64,000 nt of DNA from an uncultured Bacilli bacterium (GTDB lineage: Bacteria; Bacillota_I; Bacilli_A; RF39; UBA660): NCBI GenBank assembly GCA_934120715.1, contig CAKOUW010000006.1, positions 1 to 64,000 on the forward strand, written 5' to 3'. Position numbers and translations under genes: made by a program. Under the pieces are notes generated by a model. The model searched no databases. It was given only the letters and a program-made list of their open reading frames with translations, and was not told where the DNA came from. This document shows, one piece after another, positions 61,761-64,000 of the stretch (position 1 is the stretch's first letter; each line of letters begins with the position of its first letter).

Positions 61761-63080
61761 ATGGCAAAAAAAGAAGTAAAAGAAAAAGAAATTGAAAAAA
61801 AAGAAACAGAAACAAAGGAAAAAGCAAAAGCTAATATCCATGAAATAGAAGTAAAAATTGACGGTGATGATTGGAAAAACGCTATTGATAAAGCATTTAA
61901 AAAGGCCCAAAAAACTGTAAAAGTAGATGGATTCCGTCCGGGAAAAGTGCCAAGAGATGTTTTTGAAAAACGTTTCGGAAAAGAATCATTATATAAAGAT
62001 GCAGCAGATGAGGCAATACAATTAGCCTATTTAAAAGCATTAAAGGATTCAGAATTAATACCAGTTGTAAAACCAGAAGTAGGATTAAAATCACTAACTG
62101 AAGAAGCTGCAGAATTCATTTTTAGAATCATAACAAAACCTGAACTAAAAATAAAGAAATATAAAGGCTTAAACGTACAACCAGAAAAATGCGAAGTAAC
62201 AGAAGAAGAAATCAATCACGAACTACATCATTTATTAGAAAAATATGTAGAACTAGAGATAAAAGATGAAGGCAAAGTTGAAAATGGTAATGTCGCTATT
62301 ATCGATTTTGAAGGTTTCAAAGATGGTGTTCCATTTGAAGGTGGAAAAGGTGAAAACTATTCACTAGAAATAGGATCACATACTTTCATTCCTGGCTTTG
62401 AAGAACAAATTATTGGTATGTCAAAAGGTGAAGAAAAAGACTTAGACATTACTTTCCCTGAAGATTATGGTGCTAAAGAATTAGCTGGAGCTAAAGTAGT
62501 ATTCAAAGTAAAGGTTAATGAAATTAAAGAGAAAAAAGAACGCGAATTAGATGAAGAATTCTTTGAAGACCTTGCTATGGAAGGCGTAAACTCCGAAGAA
62601 ACATTAAAAGAAGAAATTAAAAAATCAATTGAATCTCACAAAAAAACTGATGCAGAAAATAAATATATTGATAAGCTATTAGAAGAAATAGCAAAGAATG
62701 TAGAAGTAGACATTCCTGAAGAAATGGTTAGCGAAGAAGTTGATAGATTACTTGAAAGATTCGAAGAAAACATGAAGATGCAAGGTATTTCACTAGACTT
62801 ATACTATAAGTTTACTAATTCAACTGAAAAAGATCTAAAAGCTCAACTAGAAAAAGAAGCTTACTCTAATGTTTTATATAGATTAATGTTAGAAGAAATC
62901 ATGAATTTAGAAAAAGTAGAAGTAAGTGAAGAAGAAGCTAAGAAAGAATTAAAAGAACTATCTGAGAAATATAAAATGACTGAAGAAGAACTTCAGAAAG
63001 AAATTGGTGGTCTAGACATGATTCAATATGATCTAGAAATGAGAAAGACAATCGAATTATTAAAAGAGCTAAACAAATAA
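61761..63080 (+). CDS. tig: Trigger factor
   Basis: 439 residues. A charged lysine-rich N-terminal extension (1-22) precedes the ribosome-binding domain with the signature GFRPGKVPRDVFEKRFG. The FKBP-like PPIase domain follows (GNVAIIDFEGFKDGVPFEGG; PGFEEQIIGMSKGEEKDLDI), then the helical chaperone domain. It receives nascent chains at the exit tunnel. ATG follows TTGGAGGGA. It lies upstream of lon; clpX, often between them, is absent here. Confidence 0.96.
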   Translation: MAKKEVKEKEIEKKETETKEKAKANIHEIEVKIDGDDWKNAIDKAFKKAQKTVKVDGFRPGKVPRDVFEKRFGKESLYKDAADEAIQLAYLKALKDSELIPVVKPEVGLKSLTEEAAEFIFRIITKPELKIKKYKGLNVQPEKCEVTEEEINHELHHLLEKYVELEIKDEGKVENGNVAIIDFEGFKDGVPFEGGKGENYSLEIGSHTFIPGFEEQIIGMSKGEEKDLDITFPEDYGAKELAGAKVVFKVKVNEIKEKKERELDEEFFEDLAMEGVNSEETLKEEIKKSIESHKKTDAENKYIDKLLEEIAKNVEVDIPEEMVSEEVDRLLERFEENMKMQGISLDLYYKFTNSTEKDLKAQLEKEAYSNVLYRLMLEEIMNLEKVEVSEEEAKKELKELSEKYKMTEEELQKEIGGLDMIQYDLEMRKTIELLKELNK

Positions 63081-63093
63081 GGCTCTTTTTTTA
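63062..63093 (+). terminator. Terminator of tig
   Basis: AAAAGAGC/GCTCTTTT stem (63062-63069, 63082-63089) overlapping the stop codon, then more T. Confidence 0.65.
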
Positions 63094-63111
63094 ATTTTCT
63101 ACTAAATTCAA

Positions 63112-63140
63112 TTGAAAAAAAAGTCTATTTAATTTATAAT
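63112..63140 (+). promoter_or_regulatory. Promoter of lon
   Basis: TTGAAA (63112-63117), 17 bases, TATAAT (63135-63140). No CIRCE- or CtsR-type box is evident between it and the start. Confidence 0.65.
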
Positions 63141-63175
63141 AAAAAGCAATATGAAAAATTAACAGGTGATTGTCC

Positions 63176-64000
63176 GTGAAAAAAGAAAAAACAATTGTTT
63201 TAGTAATAGATGACATGGTTATTTTTCCAAATAATGAAGTAAGAATAGAGTATGATAACATCTTTGATAAAAACTTTGTTGATATATTGGAAAATACTGA
63301 AGATGAAAATATTTTAATAGTAAATCCATTAGATGAAGATTTTAAATCTAATGTTACATCATTACCCGGAATTGGAATTCTTGGAAATATAAAATTAAAA
63401 ATAAATGTTCCCAACAATAAGACTCGTGTTGTTATAGAAGGACTAAAAAGAGTTAAAATATTTAATTATTTAAATGAAGACAAATACTATAAAGCTGACT
63501 ATGAAGAAATAGAACAAATATCAAGCGAAGATGAACAAACATATTCATCAATACTAACTAAATATTTAAATAATTATATTGATAAAATACCTCACATGGG
63601 TAATGCTATTGTAAGTCAACTAAATAAAGTAAATAACCTAAGTGACTTAACCGATTTAATTACTAGTTTTATTTCACTAGATTATAATCGAAAGAAGAAA
63701 TATATTGAAATAATTGACCCAGTTAAAAGAGCCAAGCTATTAATAGAAGATATGAAAGAAGATCTAAAAATAGCTGAAATTGAGCAGAGAATAGAAATAG
63801 ATATTGAAAAGCAGTTAAGTGATAATCAAAAAGAATATTTTATAAGAGAAAAAATTAAAGCTCTTCAGAAAGAATTGGGCGAAAAGAATACTAAAGAAGA
63901 CGAAATATTAAGAATTAAAAAGAAATTTTCTAAATTAAAATGCAACTCTAAAATAAAGGACAGAATTAAAAGAGAAATATCTAGATATGAAGCTCTAAAT
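63176..64000 (+). CDS. lon: Lon protease, N-terminal part (runs off the window)
   Basis: 275 codons open to the window end. The N-terminal substrate-binding domain (VLVIDDMVIFPNNEVRIE, then NKTRVVIEGLKRVKI) is followed by the helical segment with the Lon signature NQKEYFIREKIKALQKELGE. The AAA+ and Ser-Lys protease parts are beyond the window. GTG 63176 follows AGGTGAT. The N-domain start lacks the usual LPLRxxVLFP wording but keeps its pattern. Confidence 0.9.
   Translation, partial: MKKEKTIVLVIDDMVIFPNNEVRIEYDNIFDKNFVDILENTEDENILIVNPLDEDFKSNVTSLPGIGILGNIKLKINVPNNKTRVVIEGLKRVKIFNYLNEDKYYKADYEEIEQISSEDEQTYSSILTKYLNNYIDKIPHMGNAIVSQLNKVNNLSDLTDLITSFISLDYNRKKKYIEIIDPVKRAKLLIEDMKEDLKIAEIEQRIEIDIEKQLSDNQKEYFIREKIKALQKELGEKNTKEDEILRIKKKFSKLKCNSKIKDRIKREISRYEALN

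Noticed and set aside
1..64000. Use of a mycoplasma-type code with TGA as Trp
   Set aside because: Several intact genes end at TGA at the expected length (for example at 10388, 22258, 23133 and 48462), and Trp is written TGG in conserved positions.

Overview
The window is a low-GC chromosome segment of a Gram-positive-type bacterium. It has B. subtilis-like gene neighbourhoods (ireB-ruvX-DUF1292-mltG-trmR-trhP1-trhP2 leading to greA; tig near lon), sortases, LPSTGG-anchored surface proteins, strong GGAGG-type ribosome binding sites and intrinsic hairpin-plus-U terminators. TGA is used as a stop (for example the ligase ending at 10388 and the TrmR homologue ending at 22258), so the code is the standard table 11 and not the mycoplasma code. 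The combination fits an uncultured gut-type member of the Bacilli (RF39/Erysipelotrichia-like). That placement is inference, not a measured result.

Layout. 1-1.1 kb: a decayed coding relic next to a tRNA-Gly gene. 1.2-8.4 kb: core genes (DedA, TypA, bL28, DnaE, LspA). 8.6-17.8 kb: a signalling/surface cluster with an adenylate-forming ligase, two paralogous membrane hybrid histidine kinases (the second with a ruined ATP-binding domain), RluD and an LPSTGG isopeptide-type surface protein. 17.8-29 kb: TspO, a rhomboid protease, the conserved ireB-to-trhP2 operon, a dGTPase-like HD protein, GreA, and a class B-like sortase with an exported partner. 29.04-31.23 kb: an apparent insertion bounded by a 23-bp direct repeat, carrying a helical-repeat gene with an in-frame TAG and five near-identical 87-bp repeats, a small partner gene, and a fossil of a YhcG/DUF1016 nuclease.

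31.3-56.9 kb is the most interesting part. One co-directional block of about 21 genes joins a complete-looking Tad/Flp-type pilus set (SAF-domain CpaB-like protein, CpaF/TadA ATPase, TadB and TadC membrane proteins, a 56-aa Flp-like pilin, TadE-like proteins, a TadZ-like protein) to a type IV secretion set (two VirB2-like small membrane proteins, VirB6/TrbL-like, VirB3-like, a VirB4 split over two ORFs, a SpoIID plus C39 wall hydrolase in the VirB1 position, and a VirD4/TraG coupling ATPase). A sortase, a large cysteine-rich exported protein and two related pilin-like proteins at its two ends complete it. I see no relaxase, integrase or other DNA-processing gene, so it looks like a resident surface or secretion machine rather than a complete conjugative element.

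57-64 kb returns to housekeeping genes (rhodanese, a second DedA-like protein, RmuC, trigger factor, the start of Lon). It also holds a second LPSTGG surface protein, paralogous to the one at 13.7 kb, whose only well-placed start codon is ATT.
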